This document shows positions 20,703 to 30,540 of a stretch of DNA of 64,000 nt, in pieces. Positions within the stretch are counted from its first letter, which is position 1, and the number at the start of each line of letters is the position of its first letter. Position numbers and translations under genes: made by a program. The notes below the pieces were generated by a model. The model worked only from the letters and a program-made list of their open reading frames with translations. It did no database searches and was not told where the DNA came from. This DNA is from Culex pipiens pallens (lineage: Eukaryota > Arthropoda > Insecta > Diptera > Culicidae). The stretch is taken from positions 57,734,694 through 57,798,693 of the forward strand of contig NC_068939.1 of assembly GCF_016801865.2 (NCBI RefSeq). The letters are read 5' to 3'.

Positions 20703-21270
20703 ACTTCCTTCCAAAAAAAAAATTGCAAATCAGACTTCACTGAATAAAGAACAATTTGCATTTTCTTCCACCTCTATTGCTTCGGAAAAGCGAACGGAAG
20801 TGAGGGGGGAAAGTTTCCGCAAGTTTTTGCTACAAGTTTGCTCAAAGAATGCGGCAATAGTTGGGAGTTCAAGTTGGTGGAGATGTTTAAGGAGACAAAC
20901 TTTGAGTGGAAAGTTTGCGTATTTGCGATACAGACACTGTTGAAAAAATTCAAATTATCTATTAATATTATTTTGGGAAATCGTAAACCTTAAAAACTTT
21001 GAAATGTCTGCAAATTATATCAAAATAATCTGTGTAATTATTTGTGTTTACAAACATTTGAAAAGAAGAAAAAAAATTGTTCAATATTCAACGTATAGCT
21101 TTTATTTTTCATTTCAAAGACCTGTTTTTTGTCAAAGTCAAAGTGTATTTCAGTACCCTAAGCTAAAAAAAAATTGTTTCAATTTGGAAAAAAAACCAAA
21201 ATAAGTGTTGAAGGTTACGGTGGCTCTTATAGCTTTTTGAAAACTAACCCGAGATTTTCTCAATTCTCTA
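20703..21270. other. AT-rich spacer, no gene seen
   Basis: Short AT-driven frames only (for example 21004-21204), without recognisable motif. Confidence 0.5.
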
Positions 21271-22346
21271 CAGATGCAAATATTTGACCCAAAAACATAT
21301 CAAAAGATTTCGAAAATATGAAATTCCAAGAGCGTTCATTTTCTTGTCCCAAAACATCAGAGAAAGTATACATTTTTCAACGTTTTGGCACCCGTATTTT
21401 GAAAATGAACAAAAATATAAAAAAAAACTAAATAAAAGAGCTTAAATTGTTTTCATTTGATTTCTTGAGCAACCAAATTTAAGATATTATTGAATGAAAT
21501 TAAAAGATTAAAATTTTAGTTAAGATTTTAAAAGAAAATTGGTCTTATGATATTTCAAAACAAGGTTTTAAGGTTTAATTTTCACCGAGATCAAAATGGA
21601 GGTTTTTGTTACGCTTTTTTAACAAGACCAAATTGAATAAATGTAACGTTTTTTTAATAAGACCAAATTTAATGAAAATCTAATTCGTATCATTAAATAT
21701 TGCAAAGAATTGATTCCATTTGGTAAAAAGTATTCGAGAAATTACAGTTTGAAGCATAACATTTATGGAGCACCTCAGGCGTTAGAGGGATAAGTATGCA
21801 AAATGAATGCTTGATTCTGTAATGATGTTTATTTATCGAATAATTCAGAACAACTTTTTAACGAAATCATTAAAAATAATGAAAAAAATCACACAAAAAA
21901 TATTAAAAACCTATTTTGTATTATTTAAAATGTGTCCCAAGAATGCAAACATATTTTGAAAACTCGATCAAATTATTCGAAAACTTTGAGTTGCAGTTTA
22001 TTAAAATATAGTTAAAAGTACAAAATTTTAATTAAATGTTTAATTTCTACATTTTCTTCCATTTTAACTCTATATGTCAATTTTATTCTAAATCATATTC
22101 TCTCAAACTGGTCACAGATACAAATTTAAAAGTAATTTATGGTAAATAAACATAAATTCATATCCATACACCATAAATATAATATTTTTTTGATTTATTA
22201 ACCGAATTTAAAAAGCAGGTTATAATATAAAAAAATAATGATGGTTATTTTTTTTCTGTTGAATATACATTAATTTAAAAATTTCTCGAGAATTTCCGGG
22301 ATTTTCCATTTCTCGGGAATTTTGTAACCCCGGGAATTGGACGCTC
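21271..22346. mobile_element. Degraded copy of the 'GAGCGTCC' TIR element
   Basis: The right end reads GGGAATTGGACGCTCTAG (near 22330-22347), like the right end of the element at 44816-46182. Internal blocks are also shared: TATTCGAGAAATTACAGTTTG at about 21728 and 45354; AAGAATGCAAACATATTTTGAAAAC at about 21940 and 45590. No matching left terminus is found, so it is truncated or diverged. Non-coding. Confidence 0.55.
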
Positions 22347-22718
22347 TAGAAAATACGAATTTTGAAATTAACCTTAACTCAGTATGGAAGGCAAAACTGT
22401 TGATTTCAAATAAATATTGTTTTTCAAAAGTAAAACTATTTTCTCTTGCCGAAGACACCAAATCGATCAGAATTTTACAAACCATTTTTGCTCAAGTTTG
22501 AGTCAACTAGGCACTCTATTTTTGTAAAAAATTGCTAGAATTTAAGGAAATCAAAACAATAAATTTCTGCTTTGCTTCCCCGGTGCTTCAGGTATCATGA
22601 AATATTTAATATGATGTTGGATTAAAAGAGATAATTTTCAATAAACTTGTGAACATTTTTTTCTCACCTAGGTTATGTTTTGAAATTATTTTTATTTGAA
22701 ATGTGTAAATTAAGCCAT

Positions 22719-22734
22719 TTGAAAACAACACAAA
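22719..22734. repeat. Target-site duplication, left copy (16 bp)
   Basis: TTGAAAACAACACAAA, repeated exactly at 27126-27141. The first bases also match the element's GAATTGAA tail, so the true length could be a few bases shorter. Confidence 0.88.
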
Positions 22735-22892
22735 TGATTGGGCATCCCTAGTTGGATGACTGTTTACAAGCCTCCGAGTGCTCCGCGATTTTTATCGATT
22801 TTCTTGTTGAAATCGAAGTTAGATTTCGCGTTCCGCCGTCGTCGAGTAAACCGGTAGCCCTGGCGAACCAGGACAAGTGGTGGAAGCACGGT

Positions 22893-24212
22893 ATGAAGCC
22901 GAACGTGCGGCTTAAAGGCGGTTCTGCTAAGAACAGCAACCTAACCTCACAGCGTGTGGTGAATGCGGCAAAAAACTCCCGTATCCAGAGGCAGAACATG
23001 TTCGAGAGTGGCCGGCGAACTCGTTCGCTGGACCGGATCACGCCCGGCGGCAGCAGCAGCAGCAGCGGCGGCTACCAGACCAGGAGCAAAACAAACGGCA
23101 GCTCCCCGTTCCTGTCACAAAACTGTTTCGACGCACTTGGTGATGACGACGCTGGAGACGGCGTACAAGGAGAACCTGAAAAGAAACAGCCCCGGGTAAG
23201 AATTCCACCGATCCACATTATGGGTAAGTCGGTCGGAGAAGTGGTGAAACTCCTCGCCACGAACGGTGTTCCGCAGAGTGACGACTACTGGCTGAAGTAC
23301 ACCAAAACATCGGTGCAGTTCCAGACAAAAGTGAAGGAATTGTTTACGAAGACGACTGCGCTGCTGAAAAGTAGTGATGTTCAATTCTTCACACACGACA
23401 CATCGGAGGATGCCCCGACAAAGTTTGTGCTTTCGGGTCTGCCGGCAGTGAGTATTCCGGATCTGAAGGAGGAGCTGGAGGCAATGGGGATCTTGCCTCT
23501 GGACATCAAGGTGCTGTCCTCAAAAAAGTCGGGGGCGGATGAACATACGTTGTACCTCGTGTACTTCAAGCGCGGGACAGTGAAAATTCAAGACTTGCGG
23601 AGAACGAAGGCGATCTTTAACGTTGTTGTTTCGTGGCGGTTCTTCTCGAAGCACCCCAACGATGCTGCCCAATGCCACCGGTGTCAGCAATTTGGCCACG
23701 GGTCATCGAACTGCAACCTGCGCCCCAAGTGTGTGAAGTGCGGCGGAAAACACCTGACGGATGTCTGCATGCTTCCGAGGAGGGCGGAGTTGAACAACAA
23801 CAACAACAGCAAGTCGCAACTGAAGTGTGCGAACTGTGGCGGAAGCCACACCGCTAATTTCCGTGGGTGCCCAGCTAGAAAAGCCTATCTCGACGAGCTC
23901 GAGAAAAGGAAGAAAAAGCCCTCTCGCCCAGCGCCGCCTCCGAGCGGCCCTGCCCCAGGCCGAAACAGCGGAGCCCAAGGTGGACCTACTCATCGGTCCT
24001 CAATCGCTGCAACCGGACGACCCACCTACGCGCAGGTGTCGTCCATGAACACTCCACCGTGCGCTAACCTTTCCGACGGCGAAGGTCTCTTCACCGTTAC
24101 GGAATTCCTGTCCCTTGCCAGGGACATGTTTAGTCGGCTCGTTGGCTGCCGCACCAAGCAGCAGCAATTCGACGCGCTCGCAGAACTGATGGCCAAATAC
24201 CTTTATGGGTAG
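22893..24212 (+). CDS. Jockey ORF1: gag-like nucleic-acid-binding protein (439 aa)
   Basis: Nucleocapsid-like partner of ORF2 that binds element RNA. The start is taken at the ATG at 22893 (MKPNVRLKGG). The frame is open from 22752 but only through a TTG codon. A Ser/Gly-rich N-terminus is followed by the gag-associated segment (QFFTHD...KFVLSGLP, about 164-184). Three zinc knuckles then follow: CHRCQQFGHGSSNC near 261, CVKCGGKHLTDVC, and CANCGGSHTANFRGC near 312. A Pro-rich stretch and a conserved C-terminal segment (LFTVTEFLSLARDMFSRL...) precede the stop. It is related across its central and C-terminal parts to the WW-bearing protein at 19018-20412 but has no WW domain. Confidence 0.88.
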   Translation: MKPNVRLKGGSAKNSNLTSQRVVNAAKNSRIQRQNMFESGRRTRSLDRITPGGSSSSSGGYQTRSKTNGSSPFLSQNCFDALGDDDAGDGVQGEPEKKQPRVRIPPIHIMGKSVGEVVKLLATNGVPQSDDYWLKYTKTSVQFQTKVKELFTKTTALLKSSDVQFFTHDTSEDAPTKFVLSGLPAVSIPDLKEELEAMGILPLDIKVLSSKKSGADEHTLYLVYFKRGTVKIQDLRRTKAIFNVVVSWRFFSKHPNDAAQCHRCQQFGHGSSNCNLRPKCVKCGGKHLTDVCMLPRRAELNNNNNSKSQLKCANCGGSHTANFRGCPARKAYLDELEKRKKKPSRPAPPPSGPAPGRNSGAQGGPTHRSSIAATGRPTYAQVSSMNTPPCANLSDGEGLFTVTEFLSLARDMFSRLVGCRTKQQQFDALAELMAKYLYG

Positions 24213-26883
24213 TTTGAGACATCAACTTAAAATCGTTAATTGGAACAGCAGATCCGTTCTGCTGAAAAAAATCGAGTTTTTCGATTTTTTGTCGCGGCAC
24301 CAAGTCGACATTGCAACAGTCTCTGAAACCTGGCTCAAGACTAAGAATTCGTTCCATCATCCCGACTACCGATGCTTCCGATCCGACAGGACGAGTACTG
24401 ACGACGAGCGAGGCGGCGGTGTCCTCATTGCCCTGCGAAAAAGCCTCAACGTCGATTATTCGGTGCTGGACCTCAACACGAGCGCCATCGAAGCGGTTGG
24501 CCTAGAAATCCGATTCCCCACGCAAACCGTCCACTTCATTGCGGCCTACTTTCCTGGAATCCACCGTGGAGCTGCTTGGAGCACATTCCGGCGGGACATT
24601 AACACACTGGTGCGGCGCCCCGTGCCGTTTTTCGTTGCTGGAGATTTCAACGCGCGCCATCGACAGTGGAACTGTCTGAAGGCGAACAGAGCTGGAAACT
24701 TCCTGGCGTCTCGTGCAGTTTCTTCGGACTTCTTCATCCACGCTCCGAGGTCGTTCACCTACCAACCCCCCGGCGGCCGCCGGCCGTCAACGCTTGACAT
24801 TGTTCTCTCCAACAACTTGGTGAATATGTCATCGCTGACCGTAGTGAACGACCTGTCGTCCGACCATCTGCCTGTTCTCTTCAGCGTGGACGTAGCCGTG
24901 CCCTTCCAACGCTTCCCGACAACGACCAGATGCTACAACAGGGCGAACTGGCCAGCCTTCCAGCGCATCGTGAACGAGAAAATCGACTTGAACTCCCCCG
25001 TCGCAACCAACCTGGACAGCCCTGCAGGAATCAACCGATGCATCGAGTTCTTTACAAGCACGCTACTGGAGGCCGAAGCCGCCGCCGTCCCCGTTGTACC
25101 GGTGAGAACGTACGAAGATGCCAAGTTTCCGGAGTCCGCGCGCCAGCTTGTCACCCTGAGAAACACGCGCCGGCGCCAGTGGTACCGCACACGCGATCCA
25201 CTGCTCGGCACGATAGTTGAGTCGCTGAACAACCGGATTCGCTTCGAGTGTTCTATCGCCAGAAACCAGCATTTTTCGAACAACATCCGGTACCTGGAGA
25301 ACGGCGCCAAGGATGTCTGGAAGATCAGCAAAGCGCTCCGTAAACAGGTGAAGTACAGCCCGCCTCTCCAGGCTGGCGACACGCTGAAGGCATCCCCAGA
25401 AGAGAAGGCGAACCTGCTGGCTGACAATTTTGCACGAGCGCATCGCAACCCTTCTCCCGGCGACCCGACTACGTCCAGTGCTGTCGAAGCGAGCGTACAG
25501 CAGATCGCCGACAGTACCATCCCGGTCGAATCAGTGCCAGTCGTCCGCCCCAAGGAGATAGCACGGATCATCAAGTCGCTGAAGCCGAAGAAGGCGCCTG
25601 GCAAGGACAACATTCGGAACACCCTGCTCAAGCGGCTCCCCCGCAAAGGACTGGTGATGCTGACGCTGATCGTGAACGCGTGTCTGAGGACATCGTACTT
25701 TCCGTCCAGCTGGAAGCACGCCATCGTCACGGCAATCCCAAAGCCGGGCAAGGACATCACGAATCCCACCAACTACCGTCCGATCAGCTTGCTTCCCGTG
25801 ATGAGCAAAATCCTCGAGCGTGTGGTGCTTACCCGTATCGGAAACTTCGTCGAGCAACGAAATGTCGTTCCTCCGCAGCAGTTCGGCTTCAAACGGGGCC
25901 ACTCCACAAACCACCAGCTCGTCAGACTAACGCGCAACGTCAAGAGCTCGCTCGCCCGGGGCGAGTCAGCTGGCATGGTTCTTCTGGACGTGGAGAAGGC
26001 ATACGATTCGGTGTGGCAGGATGCGATCCTGCACAAGATGAAGCTGGCCGGGTTCCCGGCGTACATTCTGAAGCTGCTCAACTCCTTCCTGAAACAGCGC
26101 AGCTTCCAAGTTGCCGTCGATGGTGCGCTCTCGCGCCGTCATGAAATTCCTTTCGGCGTCCCGCAAGGAGCTGTCCTGAGTCCGGCGCTGTACAACATCT
26201 TCACCTCGGATCTCGTCATGGTGGACGGGGTCGAATACTACCTCTTCGCCGACGACACTGGATTCGTCGCTGCTGACAAGAGTGCAGAAGTGATCATCGA
26301 GAAGCTGCAGGCGGCCCAGGACTCGCTCGAGAGCTATCAGCGGAAGTGGCGAATCAAAATAAACCCGGCGAAGACGCAGGCGATCTTTTTCACCCGGCGG
26401 CGCGCTGAAAGGTTCCTCCCCCAGTCACGTGTGCTGGCACTGGGCCACGAAGTCCCCTGGTCGGACGAGGTCAAGTACCTTGGCCTCGCGCTCGACCCGA
26501 AACTGAAGTACGACAAGCACATCGACGCCGCGTTGCAGAAATGTGACAAGCTGACGAGGATGCTCTACCCGCTGGTGAGCCGAAGGTCAAGGCTGAGCAA
26601 CGCCAACAAACTTCTGCTCTACAAGCTCATCTTCCGTCCGACGCTCACGTACGGATTCCCAGCCTGGCACAGCTGTGCTTCAACCCGCCGCAAAAAGCTG
26701 CAGACGCGCCAAAACAAGATCCTGAAAATGATGCTGGACTTGCCGTTTAATTTCCCGACGGACGAGCTCGAGGAGGCGGCCAACACGGAATCGCTGGAAA
26801 CCTGGACCAGCAAACTGCTACAGCGGTTTTGGACGAGTTGCACGATGTCAGAGAATACTCTGATATCGAGTTTGGTGCCGTGA
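24205..26883 (+). CDS. Jockey ORF2: endonuclease / reverse transcriptase (892 aa)
   Basis: Nicks target DNA and performs target-primed reverse transcription. The ATG at 24205 lies inside the ORF1 end (ATGGGTAG, 8-nt overlap), so translation probably relies on termination-reinitiation. The endonuclease domain has IVNWNSRSVL, SETWLK (Glu 41), AGDFNARH (Asp about 147), TLDIVLSN and SSDHLP (Asp 220, His 221). The RT domain has RPISLLPVMSKILERVV, FGFKRGHSTNHQ, LLDVEKAYDSVW, GVPQGAVLSPALYNIF and YLFADD (Asp 683-684), then YLGLALDPKL of the thumb. Length is typical of Jockey ORF2. No disabling change is visible. Confidence 0.94.
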   Translation: MGSLRHQLKIVNWNSRSVLLKKIEFFDFLSRHQVDIATVSETWLKTKNSFHHPDYRCFRSDRTSTDDERGGGVLIALRKSLNVDYSVLDLNTSAIEAVGLEIRFPTQTVHFIAAYFPGIHRGAAWSTFRRDINTLVRRPVPFFVAGDFNARHRQWNCLKANRAGNFLASRAVSSDFFIHAPRSFTYQPPGGRRPSTLDIVLSNNLVNMSSLTVVNDLSSDHLPVLFSVDVAVPFQRFPTTTRCYNRANWPAFQRIVNEKIDLNSPVATNLDSPAGINRCIEFFTSTLLEAEAAAVPVVPVRTYEDAKFPESARQLVTLRNTRRRQWYRTRDPLLGTIVESLNNRIRFECSIARNQHFSNNIRYLENGAKDVWKISKALRKQVKYSPPLQAGDTLKASPEEKANLLADNFARAHRNPSPGDPTTSSAVEASVQQIADSTIPVESVPVVRPKEIARIIKSLKPKKAPGKDNIRNTLLKRLPRKGLVMLTLIVNACLRTSYFPSSWKHAIVTAIPKPGKDITNPTNYRPISLLPVMSKILERVVLTRIGNFVEQRNVVPPQQFGFKRGHSTNHQLVRLTRNVKSSLARGESAGMVLLDVEKAYDSVWQDAILHKMKLAGFPAYILKLLNSFLKQRSFQVAVDGALSRRHEIPFGVPQGAVLSPALYNIFTSDLVMVDGVEYYLFADDTGFVAADKSAEVIIEKLQAAQDSLESYQRKWRIKINPAKTQAIFFTRRRAERFLPQSRVLALGHEVPWSDEVKYLGLALDPKLKYDKHIDAALQKCDKLTRMLYPLVSRRSRLSNANKLLLYKLIFRPTLTYGFPAWHSCASTRRKKLQTRQNKILKMMLDLPFNFPTDELEEAANTESLETWTSKLLQRFWTSCTMSENTLISSLVP

Positions 26884-27125
26884 TACTGTGATCTAGTTTT
26901 TAAGAAACCCCTTTTCCTTCTCCTATCCCCCTTCTATCCTAGCAAAAGTGACAGGTTTTTTGCGAGTTGTTTTCCTGTTTTCTGTTTCCTTTACAACCAA
27001 CTTTATTTGTATCCATTGTGATAAATGCCTTATACACAGCTGAAAGGATCCCCCAAAACTCTGTACTGCACTTATAAAACTAATGTTAGTCGATAAACTA
27101 AAGAAATAAACTGAATTGAATTGAA

Positions 27126-27141
27126 TTGAAAACAACACAAA
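27126..27141. repeat. Target-site duplication, right copy (16 bp)
   Basis: Exact repeat of the 22719-22734 sequence immediately after the GAATTGAATTGAA tail. Confidence 0.88.
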
Positions 27142-28666
27142 CAACAACATTAACTTTTTTCACCAATTTGACTGATTTTCCTATCTTGTTAGCTTAAGAG
27201 AGCACAGAGGCACCGAATTGTTGGTGAAATTTTTGCATGCCTGATTTTTCATTGGCACTTGACTAGAATACATGAAGTGAAATCAGCATTTTACTCAAGG
27301 AAAATTATTTTGAATAAACGAATTTATTTGAAAAAAATGTAATTCCCGAAAATAATAAAAGTATCATGAGTTCCCATAACTATAAAGAAAATTAATCAAT
27401 ATGATGTTATTATTTGTGTATAAATATAACCAGAATTTTTTGCCTAAACTCCTTCAGCACAAAGCTCAACTCCGCGCCGGAAAAGCCAGCAAAAGTTTCT
27501 CGGTAGTAATAAAAGACAGCAACGAAGCCGTTGCGATTGAGATGTTCAAGCAGCTTGCTCGAGCAAAGCAAAAAGAAGTCACTGTAGCAAGTAGCAAGCA
27601 GCGTGATGGAGGATAATTTAATTAACATAATTTCCCGGGGAAACCACGCTGTCTGGCCCTGGCCCTCTGCGTGCGTTTTTCCGAGATAAATTTCCCGTGG
27701 CAGCACCGACCCCGTGATGAGGAATCTGTTTGTGCAGTTTTCTGAGGATTTGCCGCTGCAACAACCTCTCTAATCAACTTCACTCCAGGGTTCGAGATTA
27801 CTGTGAATTGTGATGTTTGAGTTTTGCTGTTCTGCTGGGGAGGGAAAGTTTTTCTTTCTTTTTGTATTCATAAAAAGAAAATTTCACCACTGAAAAGAAG
27901 CGAAACGGCAACATTTGAGACTAATCTTTGGATTTCTTGGATTTTCGCCCGCCTCGAAATCCTCAAAACGGCAGCAAATTGAGGGGTCCAGCAAAGTTTG
28001 GCCACTTCTTCGTGAAGATCAAGACCTCAGCGAGGAGGGGAAAAAAGAGTCCAGCCTTAAAAAGGGTAGATTATGCCAAACGCACACACAGAAAAAAGCT
28101 CCATCGCATCGCAGGGATAAAGGTCCTTCTTCGGGACATAAAGTTTTGCTCGGGCCGAACTTTTTGTTCGTTGGAAGCCTCAAACATCACACCGTCATTA
28201 TCATCATCGTTCGGGCGGTTGGACCGGGTCTGAGTTTGTCAGTGTGGCCAAACTGGGGTGTTTTTTTTGCTGGCAGGTCTTACGATTGACCGAAAATAAG
28301 CAAACTTTAGGGGTTTTTTTTTCTGCCAGGGTATCTTCTTCACAGCCGGTTACTTGAGCTCTTCAACTGTTTTAACGATTTTTTCCTTCTTCTTCTTTTT
28401 TCTTATTCCAGGAAATGAATTTGAGCTCGGAAAATCATGATTGATGGTAAGTGATTGCTGCTGTTTTGCTGCCGGAGGTCTGTCCGGCCGACGTTGATGT
28501 TGTTGTAGAGCTTCATATCATAAAGTTTGAGCGAGGGACAAACTTTCTGACATTTTTGTTTTTAATTGAATTTAGCTGTCTTGGAAATATGAACGATCAA
28601 AGTTACATTAAACGAGCCGATCGTTATGAAAAAACTTTACTGGGCGGTTTTTAAATGGTGTGTGGG
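27142..28666. other. Intergenic DNA, no supported gene
   Basis: 27440-27700 and 27900-28320 are less AT-rich. They give frames of 70-124 codons on both strands with no recognisable domain, and they could be host non-coding sequence. Confidence 0.4.
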
Positions 28667-28669
28667 TAC

Positions 28670-28832
28670 ACGGAGAAAAAAGGAGTTCCCAAAATCGTGA
28701 ACAAGCGTTCATGAAAATGGGAACCACAAACAAAGTGTTCAAATTTCATGGTACGTTTTTCAAAATCGTACCATGGGATTTTGTTTGACTCTGTTTTTGT
28801 TTGACGATTTTGGGAACTTTTTTTTCTCCTGT
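28670..28832. mobile_element. Small MITE with CACGGAGAAAAA termini
   Basis: The left end ACACGGAGAAAAAAGGAG, followed by TTCCCAAAATCGT, is mirrored by ACGATTTTGGGAAC then TTTTTTTTCTCCTGT on the right. Internal GGTACG/CGTACC is also inverted. TA occurs at both borders. About 160 bp, non-coding. Confidence 0.65.
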
Positions 28833-28833
28833 A

Positions 28834-29465
28834 TGCTTCCAAAATGATAAACAAAACATTGATTTATTTATGTATTTTAAATGTATTTTTTTTTCTTAAA
28901 AACAAATCCATAAACTGCAACAAAATCTCAGTAGAATAAAATTAATAACTACCAGAAAGGCTTTCAGACTATTTTCGGTTATTCAAGGTCAGTCCCTGAA
29001 ATAAGTGTTTTATACCTTTGATTTTGCAGAAAACACTAGAAAAACCAACATTCACTTAATAACATATATTTGTTCCAATGTTAGGTCAATTCTTGCATCA
29101 TATTTCATTTTTGAAACTATACTATAAATCTTGAGACAAAACATTTTATTTTGTGGCTATCAGAAATAAAACGATGATGATAATGAAAAGATAAAAAAAC
29201 CCGCGGTTTCCAAACAAAATGTTGAACTTCAATCACTTAAAAGCGTTTTTTACCATTACCATTGATATTTTGTTACATTTCAAACAATTTTGACTAACAG
29301 TAAAAATTGCTTGCAGTAGCTGATAAAAGGATAAAGTGGCTGTATTTTTCCAGGGGTGCCCAACTTCTAGGTCCTGCGGGCAAGAAATAACGTTAGATTA
29401 AAATTTAGAAATCAAATAAAACGATTTAATAAAGTAGTGATGCAGTTTAGATACATATATTTACT
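28834..29465. other. AT-rich spacer, nothing recognised
   Basis: No open frame of note and no clear repeat boundary. Confidence 0.5.
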
Positions 29466-29469
29466 TATA

Positions 29470-30536
29470 GGGTAATTCTCCGCCAACTCACACGAAATCG
29501 GGAAAAGTTGCCCCGACCTCTCTTCGATTTGCGTGAAACTTTGTCCTAAGGGGTAACTTTTGTCCCTGATCATGAATCTGAGGTCCGTTTTTTAATATCT
29601 CGTGACGGAGGGGCGGTACGACCCCTTCCATTTTTGAGCATGCGAAAAAAGAGGTGTTTTTCAATAATTTGCAGCCTGAAACGGTGATGAGAAAAAAATT
29701 TGGTGTCAAAGGGACTTTTATGTAAAATTAGACGCTCAATTTGATTACGTACTCAGAATTCCGAAAAAAAACGTATTTTTCATCGAAAAAAACACTAAAA
29801 AAGTTTTGAAAATACTCCCATTTTCCGTTACTTGACTGTAATTTTTTTTTTGGAACATGTCATTTTATGGTAAATTTAATGTACTTTTTGAATCTACATT
29901 GACCTAGAAGGGTCATTTTCGCAATAACTCGTAATGTTTATAAGCAAACCTCTTATGTCTATATATCAAAATTTATGTAATTGTCTGCTCTACAACTTTG
30001 TAGATTATTGTTATACTCTAAATAATAACCCTGCAAAATTAGAAAAAAACACGAAATTTTAAAATGAAAATTTTTGTTCTAAATGAAAAAATGACCCTTC
30101 TGGGTCAATCTAGATTCGAAAAGTACATTAAATTTCCCATAAAATGACATGTTCCAAAATTATTTAAAGTCGAGTAACGAAAAATGGGAGAATTTTTAAA
30201 ACTTTTTTATTGTTTTTTTTTTTTCGATGAAAAATACGTTTTTTCGAAATTCTGAGTATGCCATCAAATCGGGCGTCTAATTTTACATAAAAGTCTCTTT
30301 GACACCGAATTTCTATCTCATCACCATTTTATGCTGCAAATTATTGAAAAACACCTCTTTTTTCGCATGCTCAAAAATGGATGGGGTCGTACTGCTCCTC
30401 CGTCACGAGATATCAAAAAACGGACCTCGGATTCGTGATCAGGGACAAAAGTTAACCCTTAGGACAAAGTTTCACGCAAATCGAAGAGGGGTCGGGGCAA
30501 CTGCTGCGGGGCAACTGAGTTGGCAGAGAATTGCCC
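29470..30536. mobile_element. Long-TIR (foldback) element, family A, with 4-bp target duplication
   Basis: The two arms of about 500 bp are inverted copies of each other: the left begins GGGTAATTCTCCGCCAACTC, and the right ends with the complement of GGGCAATTCTCTGCCAACTC. TATA flanks each end (29466-29469, 30537-30540). A second copy (54212-59665, with nested insertions) is flanked by CAAT, supporting a 4-bp duplication. The arms contain AAAGGGACTTTTATGTAAAA and ATGAAAAATACGTTTTTT. No transposase is present. The short frames in the arms are mirror artefacts. Confidence 0.75.
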
Positions 30537-30540
30537 TATA

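Larger units (their letters stand above)
22735..27125 (+). mobile_element. Full-length Jockey-clade non-LTR retrotransposon
   Basis: The 4.39-kb element has a 158-nt 5' UTR, ORF1, ORF2 overlapping ORF1 by 8 nt, and a 240-nt 3' UTR. It ends in a (GAATT)n-like tail rather than pure poly(A). A 16-bp target-site duplication brackets it. Both ORFs are open, indicating a recent and potentially active insertion. Codon use is clearly GC-rich against AT-rich flanks. Confidence 0.92.

Noticed and set aside
22752..22892. Jockey ORF1 starting at 22752
   Set aside because: That codon is TTG. The first in-frame ATG is at 22893, which leaves a plausible 158-nt 5' UTR.
24933..25772. 279-codon minus-strand open frame
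   Set aside because: Antisense to Jockey ORF2 in GC-rich codons; no domain. Such long shadow frames are expected there.
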